A stretch of 55,956 nucleotides of DNA from NCBI GenBank assembly GCA_027365315.1, contig DAHXNQ010000092.1, forward strand, positions 1-55,956, read 5' to 3'. The stretch's first letter is position 1; the number at the start of each line of letters is the position of its first letter. Origin of the DNA: Rhabdochlamydiaceae bacterium (GTDB lineage Bacteria; Chlamydiota; Chlamydiia; Chlamydiales; Rhabdochlamydiaceae). Under the pieces are notes generated by a model. It did no database searches. It had not been told where the DNA came from and saw only the letters and a list, made by a program, of their open reading frames with translations. Both the position numbers and the translations under genes were made by a program. Of the stretch, positions 37,211 to 46,758 are shown piece by piece.

Positions 37211-38875
37211 ATGAATCAACCTCCCCCAAATCAACTCTTTCATCCACAGCACCAGCAGAAGATCGAAGAGCTGGTAGCCATCGCCAAAGAGCAGGGCTAC
37301 ATTACCTACGAGGAGATCAATGATGTCCTCCCGATGAGCTTTGACTCGGCCGAGCAGATCGACCAGGTTCTGATCTTCCTCAGCGGCATGGACATTCAGG
37401 TGCTCAATCAGCTCGAGGTGGATCGTCAGAAAGAGCGCAAGAAAGAGGCTAAAGAGCTGGAAGCGCTGCCGAAGCGCTCCGAGGGAGCCTCTGACGATCC
37501 CGTGCGGATGTACTTGAAGGAGATGGGCTCTGTCCCGCTACTGACGCGCGAGGAAGAGGTAGAGATCTCCAAGAGGATCGAAAAGGCGCAGATTCAGATT
37601 GAGCGCATCATCATGCGCTTCCGCTATTCCAACCGCGAAGCAATCTCGATTATCCAGCAGCTGATCAATGGCAAGGAAAGATTTGATAAGGTGATCGCGG
37701 AGAAAGAGGTGCCCGATAAGGTGCACTTTGTCACTCTACTTCCCAAATTCAGCACTCTTCTCCATTCTGAGGATGAGATTCTAGACCGTCTGCTGCGCGA
37801 GCATCGGGTGCCAGGCCTTGGCAAGGTGGAGCTAGCCCGCATTGCCGATGAGATCGAAAAATGCCGCATCCGCACACAGGCATATCTCCGTCACATTCAT
37901 TTCCGCCACAACATCATCGAAGATTTTGGCGAAGTCATCCTCTCTAGCTACGATCGCTTCCTCACTCTGGAAAAAGAGAAGAAAGAGCTAATCCCACGCG
38001 CCGAAAAAAACAAATTTGCCGCGTCAAAACTGCTGGCGGTACAGCGCAAGATCGACAAGCGCGAGCTGGCGGCGGGGCGCACTCTGGACGAGTTTAAAAA
38101 AGATGTCCGGATGCTGCAGCGCTGGATGGACAAGAGCCAAGAGGCGAAGCGAGAGATGGTGGAGTCAAACCTCCGCCTGGTGATCTCGATCGCGAAAAAA
38201 TATACCAACCGTGGACTCTCCTTCCTCGACCTCATCCAAGAGGGAAACATGGGCTTGATGAAGGCTGTGGAGAAGTTCGAGTACCGCCGTGGTTACAAAT
38301 TCTCGACCTACGCCACCTGGTGGATTCGCCAGGCGGTGACGCGTGCTATCGCAGATCAGGCACGTACTATCCGTATTCCTGTACACATGATCGAGACGAT
38401 CAACAAGGTGCTGCGCGGCGCCAAAAAGCTGATGATGGAGACTGGTCGAGAGCCCACTCCCGAAGAGCTGGCTGCCGAGCTGGGGTTGACTGCCGAGCGC
38501 GTGCGCGAGATCTACAAAATCGCGCAACATCCCATCTCGCTGCAGGCCGAAGTGGGCGATGGCGGCGAGAGCCAGTTTGGCGACTTCCTCGAGGATACCG
38601 CCATCGAGTCTCCTGCCGAGGCGACAGGCTATGCCATCTTGAAGGACAAGATGGGGGAGGTGCTCTCTACGCTGACAGAGCGCGAAAGAACGGTGCTGAT
38701 CGAGCGATTTGGTCTTCTAGACGGCAAACCCAAAACCTTGGAAGAGGTGGGGGTGCGCTTTAAGGTGACACGCGAGAGGGTGCGCCAGATCGAGGCGAAG
38801 GCTCTGCGCAAGATGCGGCATCCCACCCGCTCCAAGCAGCTCCAAGCATTCCTTGATTTATTGGAAAACGATTAG
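37211..38875 (+). CDS. rpoD: RNA polymerase primary sigma factor (sigma-70 family)
   Basis: '[29 protein letters not shown]', '[65 protein letters not shown]', region 4.2 at the C-terminus. Confidence 0.97.
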   Translation: MNQPPPNQLFHPQHQQKIEELVAIAKEQGYITYEEINDVLPMSFDSAEQIDQVLIFLSGMDIQVLNQLEVDRQKERKKEAKELEALPKRSEGASDDPVRMYLKEMGSVPLLTREEEVEISKRIEKAQIQIERIIMRFRYSNREAISIIQQLINGKERFDKVIAEKEVPDKVHFVTLLPKFSTLLHSEDEILDRLLREHRVPGLGKVELARIADEIEKCRIRTQAYLRHIHFRHNIIEDFGEVILSSYDRFLTLEKEKKELIPRAEKNKFAASKLLAVQRKIDKRELAAGRTLDEFKKDVRMLQRWMDKSQEAKREMVESNLRLVISIAKKYTNRGLSFLDLIQEGNMGLMKAVEKFEYRRGYKFSTYATWWIRQAVTRAIADQARTIRIPVHMIETINKVLRGAKKLMMETGREPTPEELAAELGLTAERVREIYKIAQHPISLQAEVGDGGESQFGDFLEDTAIESPAEATGYAILKDKMGEVLSTLTERERTVLIERFGLLDGKPKTLEEVGVRFKVTRERVRQIEAKALRKMRHPTRSKQLQAFLDLLEND

Positions 38876-38955
38876 AAGAGGCCAGATCCAGCTGCGATGA
38901 ATCCATCCTTGTGCCCGGGCCGTACGCAGTACTGTCCCGGTCACTATGCGGAGCA

Positions 38956-39013
38956 GGCTGCGAAGACATGAAGAAGACCCAGTGGGCTGCGAAAGCATGA
39001 AGAAGATCCTGTG
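38956..39013. repeat. Imperfect 29-bp tandem duplication
   Basis: GGCTGCGAAGACATGAAGAAGACCCAGTG followed by GGCTGCGAAAGCATGAAGAAGATCCTGTG. Confidence 0.75.
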
Positions 39014-39030
39014 GATCTTCGCAATGCGAA

Positions 39031-39057
39031 GCAGGTGAGCGAGTAGCGAACCGGCTG
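39031..39057 (+). repeat. Dispersed intergenic repeat, copy 3
   Basis: GCAGGTGAGCGAGTAGCGAACCGGCTG, identical to copy 2. Confidence 0.8.
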
Positions 39058-39083
39058 AGGCTAACTCTTTTTTTTCTTGGGGA

Positions 39084-39156
39084 TGGAGCGTAGCGGGTTC
39101 GAACCGCTGGCCTCAACAATGCCATCGTTGCGCTCTACCAACTGAGCTAACGCCCC
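39084..39156 (-). tRNA. tRNA-Ala (GGC anticodon)
   Basis: Reverse complement GGGGCGTTAGCTCAGTTGGTAGAGCGCAACGATGGCATTGTTGAGGCCAGCGGTTCGAACCCGCTACGCTCCA folds as a cloverleaf, with anticodon loop ATGGCAT and the G3:U70 acceptor pair. CCA is not encoded. Confidence 0.95.
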
Positions 39157-39232
39157 TAAGAAGCTCTAGATTCTAGAGGTTGCGCCGATTTGGATCAATT
39201 GTGAGAATCGCGGCACCAGGAGAACCATCACT

Positions 39233-40411
39233 ATGGGTCTATTTTCGAAGGTGCCTACCGCCCCCAAAGATCCCATCTTGGCCTTTGCAGCAATTTTTGA
39301 GGCCGATCCGCGCCCCCACAAGGTGAATCTGACAATTGGGGTCTACCGCGATCGGAATCTGAAGACCCCCATCCTCGCTTCGGTGAAGCAGGCAGAGCGT
39401 CTGGTGGCGGAGAGGGAGATGCAGAAGGGCTATCTTCCCATCGAGGGGGATCATCGCTTTCTCGAGTTGGCAGCCGAGCTTTTGGTAGGAACTACGCTAT
39501 TTACCGAGATCAAACATAGAGTGGCTTTGCTGCAGGCGCCGGGCGGCACCGGAACGCTGCGCGTGGCAGCAGAGATGCTGGTTTCGCTAGGGTGGAAGCG
39601 ATGTCTCATTCCCAACTACACCTGGGTCAACCACCGCGGAGTCTTTCAGGCATCGGGTGGAGAGGTGGCCACCTATCCCTACTATGATATCACCAAGCAC
39701 GCTCTTGATTTTGAGGGTCTGATCAACTCTTTGAGACAGGAGAGTGTGGGAACTGTTGTGGTGTTGCAGGCCTCCTGCCACAATCCCACCGGTTGTGATC
39801 CTTCCATCGAGCAGTGGAAAGAGATCGCCACCATCTGTCAGGAGCGCAAGCTGATCCCTCTTTTCGATAGCGCCTATTTTGGCTTTGGGAAGGGGGAAGA
39901 GGATGCAGCAGCCCCACGTCACTTTCTCAAGTTAGGACTGCCAGTAGTACTGGCAGCTTCATTTTCTAAAAGCTTCTCCGTCTACGGAGAGCGGGTGGGG
40001 CTTCTTCTGCTGGCAGGGGAAAATCCCGATGAAGCAGCTGCGCTTCTCAGTCAGGCGAAGCGGGTGGCTCGTACACTCTACTCCAATCCGCCAATGCATG
40101 GTGCAGCGCTGGTGCGCACTGTTTTAGACGAGCCGGCTCTGCGCAAACTCTGGTGGCAGGAGCTGACAGAGATGCGAGAGCGCCTCGGGTCGATGCGCAG
40201 ACAGCTGGTGGCAAAACTGCCTAGCCAGTTTGCTCACATGGCCCGTGCGCTGGGGATGCTGGTCTTCACAGGTCTTTCTCCCGAGCAGACGCGCGAGCTG
40301 ATCAAAAAGCATGCAATCTACCTCACCGAAGATGGACGCTTGAGTCTAGTGGGACTGAACGAAGAAAATCTTGCTAGAGTTGCCGAAGCGATCTGCGAGG
40401 TGGCGAAATGA
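39233..40411 (+). CDS. Aspartate/aromatic aminotransferase (class I)
   Basis: 'DPRPHKVNLTIGVYRD', 'LQAPGGTGTLRVAAEML', 'VVLQASCHNPTGCDPS', 'ASFSKSFSVYGERVGLL'. Confidence 0.93.
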   Translation: MGLFSKVPTAPKDPILAFAAIFEADPRPHKVNLTIGVYRDRNLKTPILASVKQAERLVAEREMQKGYLPIEGDHRFLELAAELLVGTTLFTEIKHRVALLQAPGGTGTLRVAAEMLVSLGWKRCLIPNYTWVNHRGVFQASGGEVATYPYYDITKHALDFEGLINSLRQESVGTVVVLQASCHNPTGCDPSIEQWKEIATICQERKLIPLFDSAYFGFGKGEEDAAAPRHFLKLGLPVVLAASFSKSFSVYGERVGLLLLAGENPDEAAALLSQAKRVARTLYSNPPMHGAALVRTVLDEPALRKLWWQELTEMRERLGSMRRQLVAKLPSQFAHMARALGMLVFTGLSPEQTRELIKKHAIYLTEDGRLSLVGLNEENLARVAEAICEVAK

Positions 40412-41424
40412 GAAGACGCCCCCCTTTTTGGCTCTGGATTCTTCTGGCAGCACTTCTGGTGCCGCTGCTCTCTCCTCTGCGCGGCAAGGGAAGCTCTCTG
40501 CGCAGTCGATTGCAGGGAGTTCTCATCAGACTTCCCATCATCTCTTCAGGGCGCTCAGCTGCCTCACAAGAATTCTCTTCTGAACTTCTGGCGCTGCGAC
40601 AGGAGGTGGTGCGACTCACTAGCGAGCTAGAGCTACTTTCTGCCGTAGCCACTGAAGAGCATCAGCTTGAAGAGTGGCACCGTCTTGCTGAGCAGGCGGA
40701 AGAGGCAGTTCCTCCTTCGGCTGAGTGGAAGGAGGTGCTGCGTCGCCGCGCCGAAGGATTGCGAACGCGCCTCGAGCGCAGAAAGGCGGCGCTGCAGGGT
40801 AAGGTGGTGCTGCGCGAGCCTGCTTTCTGGAGCAGTCTGCTCTGGATCGATCTCGGCGAATCTCATAACGAAAAGATGGGCCTGCGTATTGTGGCGGAGG
40901 GAAGCCCTGTGGTGCTGGGAGACTCTGTGGTGGGAGTGATCGATCTGGTGCAGCGCAACCGCTGCCGTGTGCGACTGATCACCGACCCCTCTTTTGCAGT
41001 GGCTGTGCGTGCAGCAAGAAATTCTCCGGCGGGAGCCCCCTTCACTCAGCTTTTCGCCAAAGGCATTCTGCGCGGTAGCAGCTCTCTCTCCTGCCGCACT
41101 CTCACCTCGCTGTTGCGAGGCGAAGGATTTCAGTACGATGTGGCCGATCAGGAGGGGCCTGCCCGCGATCTACGCGATGGGGCCATTCTGCAAGAGGGCG
41201 ACCTGCTGGTCACTTCGGGGCTGGATGGAATCTTTCCCGAGGGATTACGGGTGGCGAGTGTCACCAAAATCGACCCGTTGCCTCCTGGAGGCTACAGCTA
41301 CCGCCTCGAAGCGCGCGCTATCGTCGATCCCCGCGAAGAGCTGCGCTACCTCACCGTCCTTCCCCCACTCTGCTCTTCTGGGGTTCCATTGATAGGCGTT
41401 TTGCCCTCCAGCCTCTCCAAATAA
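40408..41424 (+). CDS. mreC: Rod shape-determining protein MreC
   Basis: N-terminal TM, coiled coil, 'FWSSLLWIDLGESHNEKMGLRIVAEGSPVVLGDSVVGVIDLVQRNRCRVRLITDPSFAVAVR', 'EGDLLVTSGLDGIFPEGLRVASVTKID'. Confidence 0.88.
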   Translation: MRRRPPFWLWILLAALLVPLLSPLRGKGSSLRSRLQGVLIRLPIISSGRSAASQEFSSELLALRQEVVRLTSELELLSAVATEEHQLEEWHRLAEQAEEAVPPSAEWKEVLRRRAEGLRTRLERRKAALQGKVVLREPAFWSSLLWIDLGESHNEKMGLRIVAEGSPVVLGDSVVGVIDLVQRNRCRVRLITDPSFAVAVRAARNSPAGAPFTQLFAKGILRGSSSLSCRTLTSLLRGEGFQYDVADQEGPARDLRDGAILQEGDLLVTSGLDGIFPEGLRVASVTKIDPLPPGGYSYRLEARAIVDPREELRYLTVLPPLCSSGVPLIGVLPSSLSK

Positions 41425-41497
41425 TTTTGATGGTATGAGGCTCGAAGTGGGGATAACTTGGTTTGACATGTTTACTTAACAAATAATAACAATTTAT

Positions 41498-41716
41498 ATG
41501 TCTTTCTATATGAGTATGGTTAAGTGTCAAAATATTGATTATCAATCGTTTGCACCTCATGAGATTTTCTTAATGATTAAAAGTGCTTCGAATGAGGCTA
41601 TTGCTGATATGGCACCTCGGCTCTCCTCGGTGCAGTATCGATATGTACAGAGGGCTCTGGGAGACGCCTCCAAGCTGGAGGTCATGAAAGCAGCGCGCAG
41701 AACAGCCACTCGGTAG
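41498..41716 (+). CDS. Small hypothetical ORF (72 aa) between mreC and its duplicated tail
   Basis: ORF with plausible helical composition (SNEAIADMAPRLSSVQYRYVQRALGDASKLEVMKAA); no recognised family. Confidence 0.35.
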   Translation: MSFYMSMVKCQNIDYQSFAPHEIFLMIKSASNEAIADMAPRLSSVQYRYVQRALGDASKLEVMKAARRTATR

Positions 41717-41808
41717 TAAGTCATTCGATTTGAAGTTGATGCTGCTAACAAATTTCTGAATTGAGCGCAACTATTTCATTTTTAGTGTGTTATAAAATGG
41801 CTGCTGCT

Positions 41809-41859
41809 GCCTCGAAGCGCGCGCCATCGAGAGGCTCCCGCAAAGAGCTGCGCTACCTC
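41809..41859 (+). repeat. Partial duplication of the mreC 3' end
   Basis: gcctcgaagcgcgcgccatcgagaggctcccgcaaagagctgcgctacctc versus mreC 41303-41352 gcctcgaagcgcgcgctatcgtcgatccccgcgaagagctgcgctacctc. Confidence 0.85.
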
Positions 41860-42019
41860 CTAACTTTCCCGCGAGCTCCCATCGCCTTATTAAGGAGTGA
41901 GGCGGAGATAGTTTAGAAAGTGGCAGAAATTCAATCGCTTGTGATTGAATAAATTTTTGTTTACAAAACATATAAAAATTAAATATAATATATATATGTT
42001 TAATTTTTGTGAGGTATTT

Positions 42020-42958
42020 ATGCCCGGAGTGATTGAAAGATTCACATCTTGCTACAGACCAGCACAATATGCATCCCAGCCCCTCTCTTCCGAACAGCAA
42101 GGGATACTAATCAATGACGACAATGAAGAGTTCCATGGAGTTAGTTGTAGTAAAATAGAAAAGGTTTTATCTCCAGTAAGATCATTCTTTGCTCACGCTA
42201 TATGGACTGAAGTATCAACACCTACTAACAACAACAAACAGGTGTCTGAAAAAGGATTCCAACTTCTTAGCACACATGATGGGGATACACCAACCTATAA
42301 AATTATATCGCATAATGATTTACCAAATGTCATTATGAAGTTTTCCATTAACTATGATGCCTGCATGACTCGTATAGTCATGGCGAACAGGATTCGAGCT
42401 CTTAACATACCAGGAGTAGTAGTTCCGGAGAAACGGGGTATAGAGATAACTGTTGATGATGAGTCACGCGTTATTACAGCTTTTTTTGCAGTGTGTGAAA
42501 AGATAGAAGTTCTATCAAGAGAAGAGACAATTGAACGAATCATCAATATGAATGATAGGCAGCAGATAGAAACTGCTAGGAAAATTTGCAAAGTTATGGA
42601 GAAAACAGGGCTCCATGACTGCCACTTTGGCAACATCCGATTCGATAAGAATGACAACTTAGTTTTTCTTGACACCGAGCCTCAACGCGCTTTTACTTCT
42701 GAAGTTTCTCTTGTGCAATGTGCGAAAGGAGGATGTGATGTTGTGATCAAGGATATGCGTCGAAAGCGGCCGACTCTTAATGATCAGAATAGCGCTTTTG
42801 TGCGAGAGGTTAAAAAACAACAAGAGCAGTTGAGAGAGCCAGTTTCGAAGATGCTCGTTATTCTTAGTATTCTAACGCTAGGCCTGCTACCACTTTTCTA
42901 TCTGATCAGGGCTGCAACCGAGAACTGTGGTCCTCAGCCACAAAGCAATCCTGCTTAA
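42020..42958 (+). CDS. Putative kinase-fold (APH/Brenner-motif) protein with a C-terminal TM; candidate effector
   Basis: 'LHDCHFGNIRFDKNDNLVFLDTEP' fits HGDLHxGN...(I/F)D(W/F)E of APH-like kinases; 'NVIMKF' candidate beta3 Lys; TM 'MLVILSILTLGLLPLFYLI'. ATG at 42020 follows GAGG. Confidence 0.6.
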   Translation: MPGVIERFTSCYRPAQYASQPLSSEQQGILINDDNEEFHGVSCSKIEKVLSPVRSFFAHAIWTEVSTPTNNNKQVSEKGFQLLSTHDGDTPTYKIISHNDLPNVIMKFSINYDACMTRIVMANRIRALNIPGVVVPEKRGIEITVDDESRVITAFFAVCEKIEVLSREETIERIINMNDRQQIETARKICKVMEKTGLHDCHFGNIRFDKNDNLVFLDTEPQRAFTSEVSLVQCAKGGCDVVIKDMRRKRPTLNDQNSAFVREVKKQQEQLREPVSKMLVILSILTLGLLPLFYLIRAATENCGPQPQSNPA

Positions 42959-43015
42959 AAATTCTCCTCTTTGGGCCCATGCTACATTAGATAGCTGGGC
43001 AGAAATTTTTCCTTT

Positions 43016-44113
43016 TTAGTAGTGAATTGCGGACTGTTGCGCCTGCAGATGGCGGGCGGTGGCGAAGATCTGCTGCTTGAGGGCAAGTGGGCAGCGCTCT
43101 TCGCCGAAGGCGTAGCGGTAGGTCTCTTGGCGAATGGGCGCGAAGCGGCTGCTTGTCTGATGCGCCTGGCGTAGGAAGGGAAGCCACTCTCCTTGCTTGA
43201 GTGGGGGGACCGCTTCGCCACAGCAGTGCAAGCGCGCTCCAAGGCAGGTGGTGGGATCGAGCTTGCCGGGGTTGAGAAAGAGCATAGTGCGGTCGAAGGC
43301 GAGAAAGTCGTAGCCCACCGAAGAGTAGTCGCCAAGATAGGCGTCGCTTCTTGCCAGAACTGGGTAGACTGGCGGGAAGTCATCGAGAAAGAAGACCCGT
43401 TCTGTCGCTTCGCATTCCGCCTGGATGTAGAAGGCCATGGCGGGGCGCCTCTCCTTCAGGAAGGGGTGCGGCTTTACAATCACATTCCACTCTGCGCTCA
43501 CCTCTTTGATCAGGGGGAGAGTATTCTCGAAGAAAGAGGAGGGGTTCTCCTCATCATCCCAGGTTGGAGCGTAAAGAAGTGTGGGAAGAGCGGTGTCGAA
43601 GGAGGAGGGCAGCATCGAATTGAAGAGCTGGTCGTAAAATTGTTGATGCTTGCGGTAGAATTGGTAGCGGAAGTTGCCGGTGAATAGGGGATGGGCGATT
43701 TTGGAATAGCCGCCGGTGGCCTGAAGTAGGTCACGCATCTGCTCGCCATAGAGCAATGCAATCTGCTGCCACACCAGATAGTGGCTAGGGTCCACCGAAT
43801 ATTTTTTGTCCGAGTTGCCGTGAGGGCAGAAGACCACAAGTAGGCGCTTGCCTGTCAGCAGTTCGATCTGCGGCACAATCTGTACCGCCCAAAAACGACC
43901 GGTCTGGAAGATGAGATCGAATGAATCGGCGATGAAGGAGAGCGAGAGATCGTAGGGATCGAGTAGGCTCACCTCCATCTTGGGATAGCAGTGCTCTACA
44001 AGATCGAGCGAATGGCTATCGGAAACAATGAAAGGCAGCTGCATCTCGGCAGCTAAAGGCACCAGATGGTCGAGGTGGGTGTCGGGAGCGGTGTGGATAA
44101 CGGCAGCTTTCAT
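43016..44113 (-). CDS. CDP-glycerol glycerophosphotransferase-like protein (paralog A)
   Basis: 'VVFCPHGNSDKKYS', 'TLLYAPTWDDEENPSSFF', 'IVKPHPFLKERRPAM', 'RSDAYLGDYSSVGYDFLAFDRTMLFLNP'. Confidence 0.75.
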   Translation of the reverse strand: MKAAVIHTAPDTHLDHLVPLAAEMQLPFIVSDSHSLDLVEHCYPKMEVSLLDPYDLSLSFIADSFDLIFQTGRFWAVQIVPQIELLTGKRLLVVFCPHGNSDKKYSVDPSHYLVWQQIALLYGEQMRDLLQATGGYSKIAHPLFTGNFRYQFYRKHQQFYDQLFNSMLPSSFDTALPTLLYAPTWDDEENPSSFFENTLPLIKEVSAEWNVIVKPHPFLKERRPAMAFYIQAECEATERVFFLDDFPPVYPVLARSDAYLGDYSSVGYDFLAFDRTMLFLNPGKLDPTTCLGARLHCCGEAVPPLKQGEWLPFLRQAHQTSSRFAPIRQETYRYAFGEERCPLALKQQIFATARHLQAQQSAIHY

Positions 44114-44119
44114 GTAAAT

Positions 44120-45199
44120 CTATTTTACATTCTGTTGTTCGAGCAGAGAATAGCAGAGATTCAAGATCTTTTGCTTTGTCTCTTCCCAATTGGGGAGAGG
44201 AGCAAACGCTTCGCGGTAGAGCCGCTCTCTGATGGGACCATGTGGGTCGTCGTGGCTAGAGAGGATCTGAGTGAAGATCTTGCCATATTCTCCGCGGGAC
44301 AGCGTTTTGCCGGCTTGCATGAGATGGGTGGGACCTCCAGGAGGGATCAGGAAGAAAAGAGGGGCTCCCCTGGCGAGAAAGTCGTAGCCGATAGAAGAGG
44401 TGTCGCCCACGTAGTGGCTAGCCCAGCTGCAGAGGGGATAGATGGCTGGGAACGGCTCGAGGATGAGACGTCTCTCATCCTCTTCGTAAAGGGCGGCGAG
44501 GGCGGCCAGCCTGGGACCCATCTGCAGATGCAGGTTGGGATGAAGCTGCACCAAGAGGTTCATCCCTTCGGGCAGCTGGCGCAGCATCTGTTCGAGCGCC
44601 TCGGGAGCAGAAGATCCTCTCTCATGGTCTCTCCAAGTGGGGGCGTAAAGAAGCGAAAAGGGAGCTGGCTTCAGGCGGCATCCTATCTTCTCATCCAGAA
44701 GCTTCTGATAAAAATGGCGATGCCTGTCGAAATAGAGCTTGCGGTAGTGGCCGACAGAGGTAAAAAGGCTATCCTCTCCGAGGACCTCCTTTTTCTGCAG
44801 CAGGCGGATCATGCGCGGTCCGTAGACGAGAAGGGCCTGCTCGTCCCGTAGCCCCTCAAAGTAGGGCAGCGCTAGCCCCCCGGTCCCTTTATCCGATTGT
44901 CCATGTGGGACAAAGATGCTAACTATTTTTTTGTTGCAGCTTGCGCTGGCAAAGAAAAGCAGCTTGTCCAAAAGGGGCTTTGGCAAGCAGGTGATCAGCA
45001 GGTCAAAGCGGGAGACCAGCTCTTCGGCATAGTCTCGCTCCGAGACAAAAAGTAGCTTTAAGTCGGGATAAAACTCTCGCGCCAGCCGCTCCATCTCCTC
45101 GTCTGTGACGACGAGGGGAACATTGAGAAGTGACGCGAGAGGGGCGAGATGGTCCAGATATTGGAAATCTCGTACCGGCAAGAAAGCTGCAATACACAA
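44120..45199 (-). CDS. CDP-glycerol glycerophosphotransferase-like protein (paralog B)
   Basis: 'IFVPHGQSDKG', 'SLLYAPTWRDHERGSS', 'LVQLHPNLHLQM', 'ASHYVGDTSSIGYDFLARGAPLFFLIPP'. Confidence 0.75.
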   Translation of the reverse strand: MCIAAFLPVRDFQYLDHLAPLASLLNVPLVVTDEEMERLAREFYPDLKLLFVSERDYAEELVSRFDLLITCLPKPLLDKLLFFASASCNKKIVSIFVPHGQSDKGTGGLALPYFEGLRDEQALLVYGPRMIRLLQKKEVLGEDSLFTSVGHYRKLYFDRHRHFYQKLLDEKIGCRLKPAPFSLLYAPTWRDHERGSSAPEALEQMLRQLPEGMNLLVQLHPNLHLQMGPRLAALAALYEEDERRLILEPFPAIYPLCSWASHYVGDTSSIGYDFLARGAPLFFLIPPGGPTHLMQAGKTLSRGEYGKIFTQILSSHDDPHGPIRERLYREAFAPLPNWEETKQKILNLCYSLLEQQNVK

Positions 45200-45202
45200 T
45201 CC

Positions 45203-45664
45203 CTATTGTGCCTCCTCGGGAGGAAATGTAGCAATCTTGACAGTCCGCTTAACGGGAACCGGATGAGCTCTCCTTGGAGGAGGGGAGAGCCCCCGATTTT
45301 TATCTTTTTGTAAATTAATTCTTTCGACAAGAAAGAGAGCCTGTTTCGCTAAAGAGTGGATGGCCAGCGAACTGGGATCCTCATCGGGAAACATTCTGGC
45401 TGGGGCGATCGACTCTAGCTCTTCTGTGCGCTGCTGTCTGTCGTAGCGGGCTAGGGTGAGCTGCTGAGCCAGCTCTTTTCGCTCATCCATCAGAGCTTGC
45501 CATAAAGCTTGGTAAGAGTTTAGTTCCCCTTCAGAGCTCTCCTGTCCGCAGAGCTTCTCTTCGCGGACCAGATTACCTAGAGCCTCTCTCATCAACTGCA
45601 CCTCTCTCTCTAGAGAGATGCGTAGCGCCTCGCGGCTCTGTTTTTCTCTCTGTTTCTCTTGCAT
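45203..45664 (-). CDS. Hypothetical coiled-coil protein
   Basis: 153-aa charged, heptad-rich ORF, close-packed upstream of the CDP-glycerol-transferase-like genes. Confidence 0.55.
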   Translation of the reverse strand: MQEKQREKQSREALRISLEREVQLMREALGNLVREEKLCGQESSEGELNSYQALWQALMDERKELAQQLTLARYDRQQRTEELESIAPARMFPDEDPSSLAIHSLAKQALFLVERINLQKDKNRGLSPPPRRAHPVPVKRTVKIATFPPEEAQ

Positions 45665-45723
45665 CTTCTCCTCCTTGGGGAGACAATCCTTCCCGTTCGC
45701 ATCTCAAGAGGAGAGCAAGATTC

Positions 45724-46758
45724 GTGCCAGCCGAGCTGATTGCCTGGTTTGAGAGTGCCGCCAGATCGTTACCTTGGAGAGAAGAGAGAACCCCCTACCG
45801 CGTTTTTGTCTCCGAAGTGATGCTGCAGCAGACGCGAGCGGAGGTGGTAGCTCTTTACTATCACCGCTTTCTCGCTCGCTTTCCCACGCTCAAGGCTCTA
45901 GCTGAAGCCTCTGTCGAAGAGGTGATCAAGGTGTGGGAGGGTCTTGGCTATTATGGTAGGGCGCGAAGGCTGCACGCAGCGGCGCGCCTTCTTCTGGATC
46001 AATATGGGGGCGAGCTGCCCATTTCATTTGAAGAGCTTGTGGAACTTCCCGGCGTCAGCCACTACACTGCCAGTGCGATTTTGGCCTTTGGTATGCAGCG
46101 CCCCGCTGTGGCGGTGGATGGCAATGTGATGCGTCTTTTCTCGCGTCTTTTTGCCATCGAGGAGTCGATTGACGAGAAGGCGGTGATCGACCGAGCCCGC
46201 CGTGAGCTGAAGCAGCTGATGCCCAAAGAGAAGGGCTCCACCTGGGCCGAGGCACTAATCGAACTGGGGGCCACCATCTGTACCCCTAAGCCGCGCTGTC
46301 AGCTCTGCCCTCTTCGGGCGCGATGCAGGGCGTTTGAGCTAGGGATGCAGCAGAATCTGCCGGTGCGTCGCGTAAAAGAGCCGCCCCGTCTTCTCTGGCG
46401 GCAGGTGGCAGTGGTGCAGGCAGAGGGTGCAGTGCTACTCTACAAAGAGGAAGGAAAAGGGGTGATGCAGGGTCTCTATCAATTTCTCTACTTCGAGACT
46501 GAAGAGGGAAAAAATTGCCGGGAAGAGCTGAAGCGGCGTATCGAGGCTCTTACTCATGTTCCTGTGGAGCTACTGCAACTTTTACCCACGCAGAAGCACA
46601 GTTTCACGCGGTTTCGCGCTACGCTCTACCCGACGCTCTGTTCTTTACCAAGGCAGATAGAGGTGGCATCTCCTTATCTCTGGGTCGATGAGGAGATGCT
46701 CTCCACTCTGCCCTTTTCAGCGGGGCATAGACGTATTCTGAAGGCGGGCTGGGTCTAA
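45724..46758 (+). CDS. mutY: A/G-specific adenine glycosylase
   Basis: 'LPWREERTPYRVFVSEVMLQQTRAEVVALYYHRFLARFPTLKALAEASVEEVIKVWEGLGYYGRARRLHAAA', Fe-S Cys cluster 'CTPKPRCQLCPLRARC'. GTG start. Confidence 0.95.
   Translation: MPAELIAWFESAARSLPWREERTPYRVFVSEVMLQQTRAEVVALYYHRFLARFPTLKALAEASVEEVIKVWEGLGYYGRARRLHAAARLLLDQYGGELPISFEELVELPGVSHYTASAILAFGMQRPAVAVDGNVMRLFSRLFAIEESIDEKAVIDRARRELKQLMPKEKGSTWAEALIELGATICTPKPRCQLCPLRARCRAFELGMQQNLPVRRVKEPPRLLWRQVAVVQAEGAVLLYKEEGKGVMQGLYQFLYFETEEGKNCREELKRRIEALTHVPVELLQLLPTQKHSFTRFRATLYPTLCSLPRQIEVASPYLWVDEEMLSTLPFSAGHRRILKAGWV

Noticed and set aside
44066-44851. 261-aa ORF antisense to the CDP-glycerol-transferase-like genes
   Set aside because: Shadow ORF of conserved genes on the minus strand.
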